Shown: positions 44,631 through 53,293 of the stretch, in pieces | Layout: every line of letters begins with the position of its first letter | Position numbering within the stretch: position 1 is the stretch's first letter | Assembly (NCBI GenBank): GCA_049306275.1 | Contig: JBAQQB010000138.1 | Span: 1 to 64,000, forward strand | DNA from: JADJTT01 sp049306275 | Lineage (GTDB): Bacteria; Bacteroidota; Bacteroidia; Chitinophagales; Saprospiraceae | DNA length: 64,000 bases | Direction of reading: 5' to 3' | Program-made: the position numbers and the translations under genes | Notes under the pieces: generated by a model | Seen by the model: the letters and a program-made list of their open reading frames with translations, nothing else | Told to the model about the DNA's origin: nothing | Databases searched by the model: none

Positions 44631-47600
44631 ATGAAAGCCACCGATACCAAAACGACCACCCAGCTGCACACGCAGACCGAAGCGGAGCAGCAGCCCTTCT
44701 TCCAAAAGGAAGGAGCGGACCGGACGTCGGCGGTGTCGGGGCAACCATTTTTCCAACCCAAACTCAAGGTCGGCCGCCCTGGCGACAAATACGAGCGCGA
44801 AGCCGATGCCACTGCCGACCGCGTGGTGAATCAGTTGCCGGCGCCGGCCGTCCAGGCCAAATGCGCCGCCTGCGAAGCCGAGGAGGAGGAGATACAGCGC
44901 AAGCCCATATTCGAGAGCGCGGAAGAGCAGGTACAGCAAAAGGCCATCGCTCCATCGCTCCAGCTTCAGGAAGCGGAGGCCGCGCCGGATGAGGAGATGA
45001 AGGAAGTCCCGGAAGAAGAAGAGATGGTGCAGGCGAAGTGCGCCACCTGTGCGGAGGAGGAAGAGAATGCCGTACAGCCCAAATCGGAAGCCCCTCCAGA
45101 GCCTGTTGGATCAGATCTGGAAAGCCGGCTGAACAGCACCAAAGGAAAGGGCAGTCCCCTCCCGGAAGAAACCCGGTCGTCTATGGGTTCCGCCCTTGGC
45201 GCCGACTTTGGCGGGGTGCGGGTGCACACTGGCAGCTCCGCCGTGCAGATGAGCCAGGAGTTGGGCGCCCACGCCTTCACCCATGGTTCGGACATCTACT
45301 TCAACGCCGGGAAGTACGATACGGGATCGAAAGACGGGCAGCGGTTGCTGGCGCATGAGTTGGTGCATACGGTGCAGCAGGGGGGGGTGAAGCGGAATAT
45401 CAACAAGAAAGATATTTCGAATACCAATGAAACAACAATTCAAAGAGGCATTTTCGGTTCCATATGGGGCGGGATAAAAAGCGCTGGAAGCTGGGTTGGC
45501 AGCCAGGTTGCCTCCGGAGCAAGAGCAGCATGGGGCGGGATAAGATCTGTTGGAGGAAAGATTTGGTCAGGAATAAAAACGGTTGGTGGCTGGATAGCTG
45601 AAGGGGCGAGGTGGATATTTGAAAGGATCAAGGGCTTGGTAACTTCAGGAATAGAATGGATTACAAATAAATTTTCAGATATCAAGGATTTTGCCATTTC
45701 TGCCTTTGACCAGGTAAAAAGTGGCTTAAACGGTTTAATGGGATTCATCCTATCTCCGATTGACCTCATTAAATCAGCTTTCAGCAACCTTGATGCCGAT
45801 CTGCTCACCTCGGGATGGAACGCTATTAGAAAAGGGGTGATCACAGTTTGGAATGGGATAAAAAGTGTAATCAATGGAGTCTTTTCAATTGCCGATGGAC
45901 TATGGAATACTGTATCAAGCTTTGCTTCGAACTTAATAAGTACGGTTGGGGGGTTGATTGATAGCAGGCTTTTCGGTTTGTTGCCTGGATTTTTGAAAGA
46001 TCAAGCTCGGAGCCTATTTAATAGTGTAAAGGCCCTTTGGGACAGGGTGCGAAACTTCTTTACCGATTTGCTTGTACGACTAAGAGCATTTACAAATCGT
46101 ATCCTTGGTTCAATTGAGAATTTTGCCAATAGGGTTATAAATTTTGGTATTAATACGATCATTTCAACCGTAAGAAAAATAAAAAGCGCTTGGGATATTG
46201 TATCCGAAATCGCTGCTGATCCGGAGGGAGCTATCCGTCCTATTGTAGAAGGAATAGCTTCCAAAATTATTGGCGAGGCTCCGGCAAAAGCCCAAGAAGA
46301 AGGTCAGAAAAAAATGCGGGAACATTACCCCGGCAATCAATCATCAATAAGTGAGTCGGGGGTTATTCAGCGTTCACCAGATAATAATCGAGAAGAAAGA
46401 AGCACAACATCTTTCTATGAAGTGGGAGATGGAATTTATAATGCACTTTCTGAAGCCTGGGGCCAATTGGATATTCGTGAGATGCTTTGGGATACTCTTA
46501 AGAAGATGTTTTGGCCCCCAGAAACAATCAAGGCTATTGGGCAAGAATTCTCTGAGTTATGGAGTACAGATTGGGCCAATGCTGTTGATAGCTTTTTTAT
46601 GCCACGCAACATCTTAGAAGACCCTTTAGGCTTTTTCCATGATCTTTGGTCAAACATGCTTATTCTTCTTGATTTTCCATTAGCTTTATGGCGCAGGCTC
46701 AATAATATACTCATGTTATTATTGGGGTATATTGCCATTATTTTGATAGTGGGAGGTGCGATTTTAGGGGGAGCCGTAGGTGGAGTGTTAAGTGGTGGCC
46801 CTGGCATTTTACCTGGTGCATGGATTGGAATTGTTGCGGGTGCAGAAGCAGCAGGGGCTGTGGGTATATTCCTTTTAAAATCTTTCTTGCTTGCAGAGGG
46901 TCTATCTATCGCCAAGGCATTATTAGATTTATTTACGGCTCGGCAAACACATGAAGAAAAAGACCGCGACTATGTACAAATTGCTGGTAGCCTGATTGGG
47001 ATTGGAATTGCATTAGTGATTGTCGTTATTTTTTGGTTACTAGCGGAATTGATCAGTGCAGTAGTGCGAATAATTAAATCAAGAGGAGCCGGCCGAAGCG
47101 CTGAAGGTGGACGAACGACAGAAGCTGAGAGCGGGCGAACGACAGAAGCTGAGAGTGGACGAATGACAGAAGCTGAGAGTGGACGAACAACAGAAGCTGA
47201 GAGTGGACGAACAACAGAAGCTGAGAGCGGGCGAACAACAGAAGCTGAGAGCGGGCGAACGACAGAAGCTGAGAGCGGGCGAACGACAGAAGCTGAGAGC
47301 GGGCGAACGACAGAAGCTGAAAGTGGACGAACAACAGAAGCTGAGAGCGGGCGAACAAGCGAATCCGAATTAAGTGGCAGAAGACCTTCAGTTCCAGAAA
47401 GACCAGTCCTGGATACAAATGGTAATTTGACTGAATATGGAAAATGGTATTACGAAAGACCTTCTGGATTTAGAAACGGTATTAGGGAAAGAGTTTGGAG
47501 AAATGCAGAAGCTGAATCTATTGATGGGATAGTACGTGACCCTTTAACTGGCCAAGAGTTGTCGCCTACTGATCCTTGGCAAATGGGACATAGATATGGA

Positions 47601-47762
47601 TATGAATTTAGAAAGCATCAATTGAGTGCTTCAAGAAGGGGTATTTCCAGAAGGGAGTTTTTAAACGAACACAACAACCCTAATCATTATCAACCAGAGT
47701 TACCTGAATCAAATTGGAGCCATCAAGGTGAAGCCCCTGACAATGTTTATTATGGGGATTAG
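44631..47762 (+). CDS. eCIS effector: DUF4157 leader, membrane segments and GH-E nuclease toxin
   Basis: This is a 1043-aa payload. Residues 1-160 are a Glu/Gln-rich leader with FFQPKLKVGRPGDKYEREAD and two CxxC pairs (CAAC, CATC). Residues about 165-250 are the DUF4157 eCIS-core domain with metallopeptidase-like motif HELVH at 242-246. Residues about 265-560 are amphipathic helices, many with W-x-x-I repeats. Residues about 695-820 contain several strongly hydrophobic helices that could form a translocation pore. An 8-residue tandem repeat follows, then the toxin tip: Gly986-His987 in QMGHRYGYEF, Glu1013 in FLNEHNNPNHY, and SNWSH at 1027-1031. This is the HNH/EndoVII nuclease family with conserved GHE residues. 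The likely targets are nucleic acids of the injected cell. The leader is GC-rich; from about 45400 on the DNA is AT-rich. An ankyrin immunity candidate follows. Confidence 0.85.
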   Translation: MKATDTKTTTQLHTQTEAEQQPFFQKEGADRTSAVSGQPFFQPKLKVGRPGDKYEREADATADRVVNQLPAPAVQAKCAACEAEEEEIQRKPIFESAEEQVQQKAIAPSLQLQEAEAAPDEEMKEVPEEEEMVQAKCATCAEEEENAVQPKSEAPPEPVGSDLESRLNSTKGKGSPLPEETRSSMGSALGADFGGVRVHTGSSAVQMSQELGAHAFTHGSDIYFNAGKYDTGSKDGQRLLAHELVHTVQQGGVKRNINKKDISNTNETTIQRGIFGSIWGGIKSAGSWVGSQVASGARAAWGGIRSVGGKIWSGIKTVGGWIAEGARWIFERIKGLVTSGIEWITNKFSDIKDFAISAFDQVKSGLNGLMGFILSPIDLIKSAFSNLDADLLTSGWNAIRKGVITVWNGIKSVINGVFSIADGLWNTVSSFASNLISTVGGLIDSRLFGLLPGFLKDQARSLFNSVKALWDRVRNFFTDLLVRLRAFTNRILGSIENFANRVINFGINTIISTVRKIKSAWDIVSEIAADPEGAIRPIVEGIASKIIGEAPAKAQEEGQKKMREHYPGNQSSISESGVIQRSPDNNREERSTTSFYEVGDGIYNALSEAWGQLDIREMLWDTLKKMFWPPETIKAIGQEFSELWSTDWANAVDSFFMPRNILEDPLGFFHDLWSNMLILLDFPLALWRRLNNILMLLLGYIAIILIVGGAILGGAVGGVLSGGPGILPGAWIGIVAGAEAAGAVGIFLLKSFLLAEGLSIAKALLDLFTARQTHEEKDRDYVQIAGSLIGIGIALVIVVIFWLLAELISAVVRIIKSRGAGRSAEGGRTTEAESGRTTEAESGRMTEAESGRTTEAESGRTTEAESGRTTEAESGRTTEAESGRTTEAESGRTTEAESGRTTEAESGRTSESELSGRRPSVPERPVLDTNGNLTEYGKWYYERPSGFRNGIRERVWRNAEAESIDGIVRDPLTGQELSPTDPWQMGHRYGYEFRKHQLSASRRGISRREFLNEHNNPNHYQPELPESNWSHQGEAPDNVYYGD
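47109..47372 (+). repeat. 24-bp tandem repeat (about 11 units) in the effector gene
   Basis: Ten near-identical 24-bp units plus a degenerate eleventh encode GRTTEAES repeats (one unit reads GRMTEAES). Units differ only by a few synonymous changes (cgaacgaca or cgaacaaca; gagagcggg or gagagtgga). The array lies between the hydrophobic segment and the nuclease domain, so it is a flexible charged linker. High similarity suggests recent slippage and possible copy-number variation. It is in frame: loss or gain of whole units keeps the toxin readable. Confidence 0.9.
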
Positions 47763-47772
47763 TGTATATTTG
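47745..47772 (+). promoter_or_regulatory. Putative promoter of the immunity gene
   Basis: TATATTTG at 47765-47772 is a perfect match to the Bacteroidota -7 consensus TAnnTTTG. A GTTT at 47745-47748 lies 16 bp upstream as a weak -33 element. The ankyrin gene's ATG is 23 bases downstream, giving a short 5' leader as is usual in this phylum. The element overlaps the end of the toxin gene, so the immunity gene could be transcribed when the main operon is off. Confidence 0.45.
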
Positions 47773-47794
47773 TCATGGATCAAAGAAAAAAACT

Positions 47795-48265
47795 ATGAAC
47801 AACATTGAAACTCTTTTTCTTGACATTGAGGAAGGGAATGACCAGAAAGTCTATAAGATTCTTGAAGAACTGGGAATAGATGCTAGAGACTCTTATTTGA
47901 GAACTCCTCTTATTAATGCAACATTCTATGGGAAAATAGGATTAATGAGATGGCTGATTGAAAAAGGTGCCGATGTGGACGCCCAGGACAAGAACGGTTA
48001 CACTGCGCTACATTTTGCTGCCCAAGAAGTAAAACCAGATTGTATACAAATTTTGCTTGATCACAACGCAAATCCCAATATAAAAGATGTCCACGGAAAT
48101 ACTCCAGCTTGGGTAGCTGTAATGAACTGGAAAGCGGGAAAAAATTTTGATTCGCTTTTTAAATTGGTTCAAGCAAATGCAGATTTAAAGATTAGAAATA
48201 ATGCAAACAGGAATGCCTATGATATTATTCCTGATTCAATAAAGCAAAAACTGGGTGTTAAATAA
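47795..48265 (+). CDS. Ankyrin-repeat protein, probable immunity protein
   Basis: The 156-aa protein contains about three ankyrin repeats (PLINATFYGKIGLMRWLIEKG, then GYTALHFAAQEVKPDCIQILL, then GNTPAWVAVMNWKAG). I chose the ATG at 47795 over an in-frame GTG at 47762 because the ATG fits the promoter spacing and removes a non-homologous stretch. It lies directly downstream of the GH-E nuclease effector and shares its low GC. Ankyrin-repeat proteins are known as immunity proteins in polymorphic-toxin loci. Binding and neutralising the nuclease in the producing cell is therefore the likely role, though it is not shown by the sequence alone. No signal peptide, so it is cytoplasmic. Confidence 0.8.
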   Translation: MNNIETLFLDIEEGNDQKVYKILEELGIDARDSYLRTPLINATFYGKIGLMRWLIEKGADVDAQDKNGYTALHFAAQEVKPDCIQILLDHNANPNIKDVHGNTPAWVAVMNWKAGKNFDSLFKLVQANADLKIRNNANRNAYDIIPDSIKQKLGVK

Positions 48266-48402
48266 AAAGGTGAAAAGTGAAAGCATAGTCAAGAAAGTTT
48301 GCAGACCGCCTAAAACTCAATCTTTAATGCCTGACACAGTTAATGTAATACACCCATACACCCCGCTGTTTCGTACCAATTTACACAAAACCCCACCCCA
48401 CC
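48266..48402. other. Intergenic spacer
   Basis: This gap holds no gene or clear promoter that I can support. GC content rises across it from the AT-rich toxin/immunity segment to the GC-rich haloperoxidase gene, so it probably contains the right boundary of the exchanged toxin cassette. Its last 60 bases are C-rich. Confidence 0.4.
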
Positions 48403-49785
48403 ATGCTCTTCACCTCCTCCTCCCCCACCCCCCCAGCTAAATGGAACCAATTGGCCCAGGACGCCATGCGCCTCACCTCTGCACCGCCGCCTCACGTGGC
48501 CCGCGCCTTCGGACTGCTGCACACCGCCATGTTCGACGCGTGGAGCAACTACAGGGAAACGGAACGGAGCACCTCCTCCGGCGAGGCCCTGAAACGGCCC
48601 TCGAAAGAACACTCGGCCGATAACCGCAAAAAGGCATACAGCTATGCAGCGTACAGGGTGCTCTCCTCCCTCTTTTGGTTCAACCTGCCCGCAAACAAGA
48701 AGAACCTGTTCCGCCACCACATGGAACAGCTGGGGTATGACCCCAACGACGATTCCTTCAACCCTCAAACCCCGCAAGGCATCGGAAATGCCTCGGCACA
48801 GCTCGTCATCGATCTGGCCTACGGCGACGGCGCCAACCAGTTCGCTACCCTCAACTTTCCCGGGTATTCGGACTACACTGCCTACAAGCCGCTGAATACC
48901 CCGGACGAAGTGAAGGACCCCGCTCATTGGCAACCGCTGCGAATACCCAAAGCAGATGGTACTTCCACCGTGCAACAGTTCCTCGCGCCGCATTGGGGCC
49001 AGGTCAGACCCTTCGCGCTGACCGACGGAGCGCAGTTCCGCCCGCCGCCTCCATCCCGGCATCCTTCGGCAAAATTCCAGGCCGAAATGGAAGAAGTGCT
49101 CGGCTACAGCGCCCACCTGACCGACGAACAGAAAATGATCTGCGAATTCTGGATGGGCTGCGGCACGAACCTCACCCCGCCGGAAATCTGGTGCGAAATT
49201 GGCCAGTTCGTATCCCACCAGTGCAAAAACACCGAAGACGATGATATCTGCATGTTCTTCGCACTCGGCAACGCACTGCGCGACGCAGGTATCGCCGCCT
49301 GGGACTGCAAACGGGCCTATGACTTTATCCGGCCCATCTCCGCCATCCGAACCATCTACAAAGGAAAACAGATCCGCGCCTGGGGCGGGCCGGGCAAAGG
49401 TACAGTGGCCATGGACGGCGCCAACTGGCTGCCCTACCACCCCCTGGATTTTCTCACCCCCCCGTTCGCGGAATACGTCTCCGGTCACAGCACCTTCAGC
49501 ACCGCCGCTGCCGAAGTGCTGAAATCATTTATCGGAAGCGATGAGTTCAAAGCAAAACTACCCCTCGATAAGGGCAGCTCTTTTATCGAACCCAGACATA
49601 CCCCGGCAAGCCCCATCGTGCTGGACTGGGACACTTTCAGCGGCGCCGCCGAACAAGCAGGGATTTCCAGGCTTTATGGCGGGATCCACTTCGAAGAAGG
49701 CAACCTCAAGGGCCTGGAACTGGGACGAAAAGTCGGCAAGGCCGTCTGGGACCGCGTCAGCTACTATCTCAACCAGACAGCCTGA
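48403..49785 (+). CDS. Vanadium-dependent haloperoxidase / PAP2-like protein
   Basis: The 460-aa protein shows all three PAP2/vanadium-haloperoxidase phosphate- or vanadate-binding motifs: Lys303...Arg310-Pro311 (CKRAYDFIRP), Ser360-Gly361-His362 (EYVSGHSTFS) and Arg423 with His429 (ISRLYGGIHF). The N-terminal half is helical, with ARAFGLLHTAMFDAW, typical of the bacterial haloperoxidase group. The enzyme could oxidise halides with peroxide or hydrolyse phosphoesters; the sequence does not decide between them. No signal peptide is seen. It lies inside the injection-system payload region, 29 bp before the ParA gene. Whether it is a cargo, a modifying enzyme or a passenger gene is open. Confidence 0.8.
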   Translation: MLFTSSSPTPPAKWNQLAQDAMRLTSAPPPHVARAFGLLHTAMFDAWSNYRETERSTSSGEALKRPSKEHSADNRKKAYSYAAYRVLSSLFWFNLPANKKNLFRHHMEQLGYDPNDDSFNPQTPQGIGNASAQLVIDLAYGDGANQFATLNFPGYSDYTAYKPLNTPDEVKDPAHWQPLRIPKADGTSTVQQFLAPHWGQVRPFALTDGAQFRPPPPSRHPSAKFQAEMEEVLGYSAHLTDEQKMICEFWMGCGTNLTPPEIWCEIGQFVSHQCKNTEDDDICMFFALGNALRDAGIAAWDCKRAYDFIRPISAIRTIYKGKQIRAWGGPGKGTVAMDGANWLPYHPLDFLTPPFAEYVSGHSTFSTAAAEVLKSFIGSDEFKAKLPLDKGSSFIEPRHTPASPIVLDWDTFSGAAEQAGISRLYGGIHFEEGNLKGLELGRKVGKAVWDRVSYYLNQTA

Positions 49786-49814
49786 AAATGTAAAACCATT
49801 CAACTCCTCCGATC

Positions 49815-50591
<777 letters not shown>

Positions 50592-50652
50592 CCCGGCATT
50601 GACAGACCTGATTTTTTTGCATACATTGAAGAAAATCCAAAATTTCAACCCC

Positions 50653-51810
50653 ATGGAGTTCCAAAGTACCCGCCGCTCCCGCAGGCACCGCAACCCGCAA
50701 GGACAGGAGGAAAACAAAAAACCGTTCTTCTCCAAATCCGCCAACCCCGATATCCAGACAAAGGAAGATAAAGCCTTTTTTCAACCCAAACTGACGGTGG
50801 GACGGCCCGGAGACCAGTATGAAAAAGAAGCGGATTCCATGGCGGAAACGGTGGTCAACCACTCCGGATCCCCCGCAGTTGTCCAGGAAAAGGCCGAAGG
50901 AATACAAAAAATGGACACCAGCAAAATGGAGGAGGACCGGATGATCCAGGAAAAATCCCTCCAAATGCAGGCCGAAGAAGAAGAGGAACCCGTCCAGATG
51001 CAGGAGCAGGAAGAAGAAGAACCCCTGCAAATGCAAGAAGAAGAGGAAGAAGAGGTCCAGATGAAAGCCGAACCCGGCAGCCAGACAACCGCCAGCGCCC
51101 GCCTGAGCGGCCGGATCGAGGGTTCCTCCGGCAAGGGAAAACCCATGGCCGAAAAAACGCGCGGTGAGATGGAGCAGGCATTCGGCGTCAATTTCACCGG
51201 CGTCAACATCCACACCGGCGCCAACGCCGTCCAGATGAACCGCGAATTGGGCGCCCAGGCTTTCACGCATGGAAAGGACGTCTATTTCAACGCCGGAAAA
51301 TACCGCCCCGAAAGCGCAGACGGCAAACGCCTGCTCGCCCATGAACTGACGCATGTGGTGCAGCAGGGAGGAGGCCAAGGCAAGGTTCAGCGAAGCTGCC
51401 CCCAAGGTCCGCAGAAGAAAGTGACAAGGGATAATTGCGGCGAACGAGGCCCCTTAAATGAAAAAAAATATATTCAGTTATTAGATGTTGATTTGAAAAG
51501 CCAAACCGTAAAGGCTGTATGGACTAATGGTAAGGTCGATGCTTGGGAATGTTCTCCCAATCCCAAAAGCACGCCTGTCGGAAACGATACGGTAGGTGTA
51601 AAATGCGGGGTCAATCATACCAATCACAAGAAAGCAGGTATGGCTTATTTCACAGCGTTCAAAAAAACGGGATACGTGATTGGCTTCCACAACTCCCAAC
51701 CAGTTGGAACAGGAATTTATTCACATGGCTGTGTCCGCGTGAGATGCGGGATTGCGAAAATAATCAATGAAAATTCCTGGAGTGGAAAAACAGAAATTCA
51801 GGTAAAGTGA
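50653..51810 (+). CDS. eCIS effector: DUF4157 leader and L,D-transpeptidase (YkuD) domain
   Basis: This is the second payload, 385 aa. I chose the ATG at 50653 (MEFQSTRRSRRHRN) rather than an upstream alternative start. The leader has FFQPKLTVGRPGDQYEKEAD, a near copy of the motif in the first effector, then an EEEE/QMQ-rich linker. The DUF4157 domain (about residues 155-235) includes HELTH at 230-234. The C-terminal about 130 residues end with the YkuD catalytic motif SHGCVRV, with Cys360 as the nucleophile. The preceding segment (GFHNSQPVGTGIY) supplies the usual upstream His. Such domains cross-link or exchange peptidoglycan stems, so the target is probably the cell wall. No separate immunity gene follows. 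The tip is lower in GC than the leader. Confidence 0.8.
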   Translation: MEFQSTRRSRRHRNPQGQEENKKPFFSKSANPDIQTKEDKAFFQPKLTVGRPGDQYEKEADSMAETVVNHSGSPAVVQEKAEGIQKMDTSKMEEDRMIQEKSLQMQAEEEEEPVQMQEQEEEEPLQMQEEEEEEVQMKAEPGSQTTASARLSGRIEGSSGKGKPMAEKTRGEMEQAFGVNFTGVNIHTGANAVQMNRELGAQAFTHGKDVYFNAGKYRPESADGKRLLAHELTHVVQQGGGQGKVQRSCPQGPQKKVTRDNCGERGPLNEKKYIQLLDVDLKSQTVKAVWTNGKVDAWECSPNPKSTPVGNDTVGVKCGVNHTNHKKAGMAYFTAFKKTGYVIGFHNSQPVGTGIYSHGCVRVRCGIAKIINENSWSGKTEIQVK

Positions 51811-51830
51811 CTCTCGGAAAATCTGAACCT

Positions 51831-53171
51831 ATGCCGGAACTCAATTCAGGAGTCGCGAATTTAATCTCCTACCTGAATACATTCAAGTCCATTCTGATCT
51901 CCAGATTGAACGCCCATTTCGATGAAAATGAGGAGGGAAAAGATTTTTCCCTGGCCGCTTTATTTGAAGACGATCAATCACCGGCCGGGAGGTTCCTTAA
52001 AACCCATCACTTCTCGGAAGAGGAGTTCTTTGTGTTTTTCACCGCTTTGGTTCCCCACCTCCAACCCGACTTCTTCGACCAAATCATCCGCGACAATATC
52101 CCCGAAGCCGGTGACTTCCCCCAGATCGGCGGCGCCCGCGGCAAACAATTCCGGGGATTTCTTCCAACAGGAGAAACCGCCCTCTTCCTCCTGGCCGGAA
52201 ACGACCTGGAAAAACGCTTCCAGATACAGGAGCTCTTCAGCGAAGACCACTTTTTTGCAAAAAAACGCATCCTTTGGCTGGAGGAAGCGCCCGAAGGCGA
52301 ACCCCGCATGAGCGGCCGCATCATCCTCTCCCAGGAATACATCGACCTGCTAACAAAAGGACACGTGAGCCGGCCAAGGTTCAGCATGACGTTTCCAGCC
52401 CAATTGCTCGACACCCAAATGGAGTGGAGCGACCTGGTGCTCAACCCCCAAACCATGGAGCAGGTGCGCGAGCTGGAAACATGGATCAAACACGGCGAAA
52501 CCCTACTGAACGCCTGGGGAATGGGCAAACGCCTCAAACCAGGCTACCGGACCTTGTTTCACGGCCCCCCCGGTACGGGGAAAACCCTCACCGCCTCCCT
52601 TTTGGGGAAATACGCCGGGAAAGATGTCTATAAGGTGGACCTCTCCATGGTAGTTTCCAAATTTATCGGAGAAACGGAAAAAAACCTCGCCAACCTGTTT
52701 GCCAAAGCAGAAAACAAAGACTGGATCCTCTTTTTCGATGAAGCCGATGCCCTCTTCGGCAAAAGAACCAACGTGCGCGATGCCCACGACAAATACGCCA
52801 ACCAGGAAGTTGCATACCTCCTCCAGCGCGTCGAGGATTATAACGGCCTCGTAATCCTCGCCTCCAACTTCAAAAGCAATATCGACGAGGCTTTCGTCAG
52901 ACGTTTCCAATCTATCATCCATTTCCCCATGCCCTCAAGCAGAGAGCGCCTTCAAATCTGGGAAAATGCTTTCCCTCCCCGGGTGAACCTCTCAAAAGAA
53001 GCAGATCTCGGCGACATCGCCCGCACCTATGAACTCTCAGGTGCAGGCATTATGAACGTTGTCCAGTTCTGCTGCCTCCAGGCATTGGACAAGGGCAGCG
53101 AAACAGTAACCCTGGACATGATCAAAGCCGGGGCTCGAAAAGAGTTCGGGAAAGAGGGGCGAGCTGTTTGA
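51831..53171 (+). CDS. AAA+ ATPase of the injection system (Afp15/Pvc15-like)
   Basis: The 446-aa protein has an N-terminal helical region of about 220 residues and a C-terminal AAA+ module. Walker A is GPPGTGKT (residues 245-252) and Walker B is ILFFDEADALFG, with Asp303. The sensor region (VILASNFKSNIDEAF) and arginine-finger region (VRRFQSIIHFP) follow. Afp15/Pvc15 homologues are the conserved eCIS ATPases, thought to act in assembly or cargo loading. I prefer the ATG at 51831; a GTG at 51807 that overlaps the upstream stop would add eight residues. The upstream effector ends 20 bp earlier, so it is probably the last gene of the operon. Confidence 0.9.
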   Translation: MPELNSGVANLISYLNTFKSILISRLNAHFDENEEGKDFSLAALFEDDQSPAGRFLKTHHFSEEEFFVFFTALVPHLQPDFFDQIIRDNIPEAGDFPQIGGARGKQFRGFLPTGETALFLLAGNDLEKRFQIQELFSEDHFFAKKRILWLEEAPEGEPRMSGRIILSQEYIDLLTKGHVSRPRFSMTFPAQLLDTQMEWSDLVLNPQTMEQVRELETWIKHGETLLNAWGMGKRLKPGYRTLFHGPPGTGKTLTASLLGKYAGKDVYKVDLSMVVSKFIGETEKNLANLFAKAENKDWILFFDEADALFGKRTNVRDAHDKYANQEVAYLLQRVEDYNGLVILASNFKSNIDEAFVRRFQSIIHFPMPSSRERLQIWENAFPPRVNLSKEADLGDIARTYELSGAGIMNVVQFCCLQALDKGSETVTLDMIKAGARKEFGKEGRAV

Positions 53172-53293
53172 ATGCCTGATACAAATCTATCACCTTAGGG
53201 AAAACAAATGAAAACTTAAAACTTCCCCTCCCTTTCCCTACATTTATCCAAATTTTTGTCATCCCTTCGTCGCCAACCTCAAAACAACCCGGC

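Noticed and set aside
47074..47418. Minus-strand ORF with repeated SFARSQLL units and CRISPR-like appearance
   Set aside because: It is only the reverse of the 24-bp tandem repeat of the effector gene. The units are directly adjacent with no spacers, so it is not a CRISPR array.
47762..47794. GTG start for the ankyrin protein
   Set aside because: It overlaps the toxin stop and the -7 promoter element; the ATG at 47795 gives an ordinary leader length.
53172..53293. Promoter before the CHAT-STAND gene
   Set aside because: TACATTTA at 53239 is close to the consensus, but its last base differs and no -33 box is present, so I do not call it.
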